A stretch of 6,110 nucleotides of DNA from Desulfobacteraceae bacterium (GTDB lineage Bacteria > Desulfobacterota > Desulfobacteria > Desulfobacterales > Desulfosalsimonadaceae): the NCBI GenBank assembly GCA_011389605.1, contig JAABTZ010000211.1, forward strand, positions 1 to 6,110, given 5' to 3'. The first letter of the stretch is position 1; each line of letters opens with the position of its first letter. Below the pieces are notes generated by a model that was not told where the DNA came from, searched no databases, and saw nothing but the letters and a program-made list of their open reading frames with translations. This document shows positions 5,829-6,110 of the stretch, in pieces. The position numbers and the translations under genes were made by a program.

Positions 5829-5850
5829 CGGCTTCGCAAAAAGTCCAATA
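5829..5850. repeat. Possible edge of a dispersed intergenic repeat
   Basis: The motif GACGGCTTCGCAAAAAGTC starts just after the terminator. Its complement, with TTTTTGCGAAGCCGTC, is a type of sequence I associate with intergenic repeats in Desulfobacterota genomes. This is from memory; no second copy lies in the window. Confidence 0.25.
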
Positions 5851-5900
5851 CCTGAGTTACCCGGAATTTATAAAGAATTTCACGTGCGGCTAAGTGCTCT

Positions 5901-5917
5901 GCAATTTTTGAAATTGC
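5901..5917. repeat. Perfect hairpin GCAATTT/AAATTGC
   Basis: GCAATTT (5901-5907) and AAATTGC (5911-5917) are perfect complements with a TTG loop. There is no T-run after it on the + strand. Confidence 0.5.
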
Positions 5918-5941
5918 GCAAGTCTTGATCTTGAACTTCTA

Positions 5942-6043
5942 ACCTAAACTGAGCGTTTCAGATTTTTAAAAGCAATTAATTTTAAAGATAACATTAATTT
6001 ATATTTTAAAAATCAGAAACCCTCCGGGATTTTCAATTTAGGT
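5942..6043. repeat. Large three-tier inverted repeat, about 100 bases
   Basis: Three nested stems share one axis. Outer: ACCTAAA (5942-5948) with TTTAGGT (6037-6043), perfect. Middle: 17 base pairs, 5955-5971 with 6004-6020, one A-A mismatch at 5960/6015. Inner: AATTAAT (5974-5980) with ATTAATT (5993-5999), perfect, around a 12-base loop. The right arm can alternatively form its own small hairpin (6016-6034, CCC-TCC-GGG core). Function unknown. Confidence 0.6.
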
Positions 6044-6046
6044 CTA

Positions 6047-6068
6047 AGTAACTTCAAAAAAAGTTACT
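6047..6068. repeat. Perfect 8-bp hairpin AGTAACTT/AAGTTACT
   Basis: AGTAACTT (6047-6054) and AAGTTACT (6061-6068) are perfect complements around a 6-base loop, C followed by A bases. It starts four bases after the large inverted repeat ends and probably belongs to the same element. Confidence 0.5.
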
Positions 6069-6110
6069 GTTATATCTCGGTCCCGGGCCTCGGCCGTGGG
6101 GATACTTCCA

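Larger units (their letters stand above)
5814..6110. other. Gene-free AT-rich end region with nested inverted repeats
   Basis: No open frame here looks like a gene on either strand. The region holds three inverted-repeat structures (5901-5917, 5942-6043, 6047-6068), then a short GC-rich end with CCCGGG and CGGCCG palindromes (about 6082-6096). This dense layout suggests a mobile or dispersed non-coding element, or a structured leader of a gene beyond the window. Confidence 0.5.

Noticed and set aside
5942..6068. CRISPR-like or tRNA origin for the structured end region
   Set aside because: There are no direct repeats at regular spacing, and no cloverleaf with a T-arm motif can be drawn; the signal is nested inverted repeats only.

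Overview
The window looks like a piece of a bacterial chromosome, most plausibly from a sulfate-reducing or related anaerobe of the Desulfobacterota. This is an inference. It rests mainly on the two-iron desulfoferrodoxin (superoxide reductase) at 5389-5763, a typical anaerobe enzyme, and on the general style of genes and intergenic DNA. No rRNA, tRNA, CRISPR array, transposase or integrase was found. All supported genes lie on the + strand.

Left part (1-3426), accessory in character. It opens inside a gene whose C-terminal ABC/SMC-like ATPase half resembles the TrlF-type (PHP-ATPase) family. The stop of that gene overlaps by 22 bases a gene for an AlbA_2 (Schlafen-like) plus HATPase_c_4 protein. 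The pair is a candidate two-gene defence or stress module. A second block follows: a 63-residue small protein, a 384-residue conserved protein of unknown function that starts on the last bases of the small gene (ATGA overlap), and a 48-residue remnant-like ORF. The 384-residue gene is visibly more GC-rich than its left neighbours, so the block may be a patchwork of separately acquired pieces.

Middle part (3427-5078), housekeeping-like. A gene-free stretch of 206 bases carries an extended -10 promoter candidate and a small leader hairpin. It leads into an alpha/beta hydrolase with an intact Ser-Asp-His triad and, 39 bases later, a gamma-class carbonic anhydrase-like hexapeptide-repeat protein with the three zinc histidines. 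The two are probably co-transcribed.

Right part (5079-6110). A 310-base intergenic region holds several hairpins and, close to the next gene, a TTGAAA-N2-TTTCAA palindrome that overlaps a possible promoter. It precedes desulfoferrodoxin, which has every metal ligand. A strong Rho-independent terminator closes this gene. The last ~300 bases have no gene but carry nested inverted repeats in AT-rich DNA, possibly a dispersed intergenic element. No single pathway links all genes. The clearest functional units are the ATPase/AlbA pair, the hydrolase/gamma-CA pair and the stand-alone superoxide reductase.
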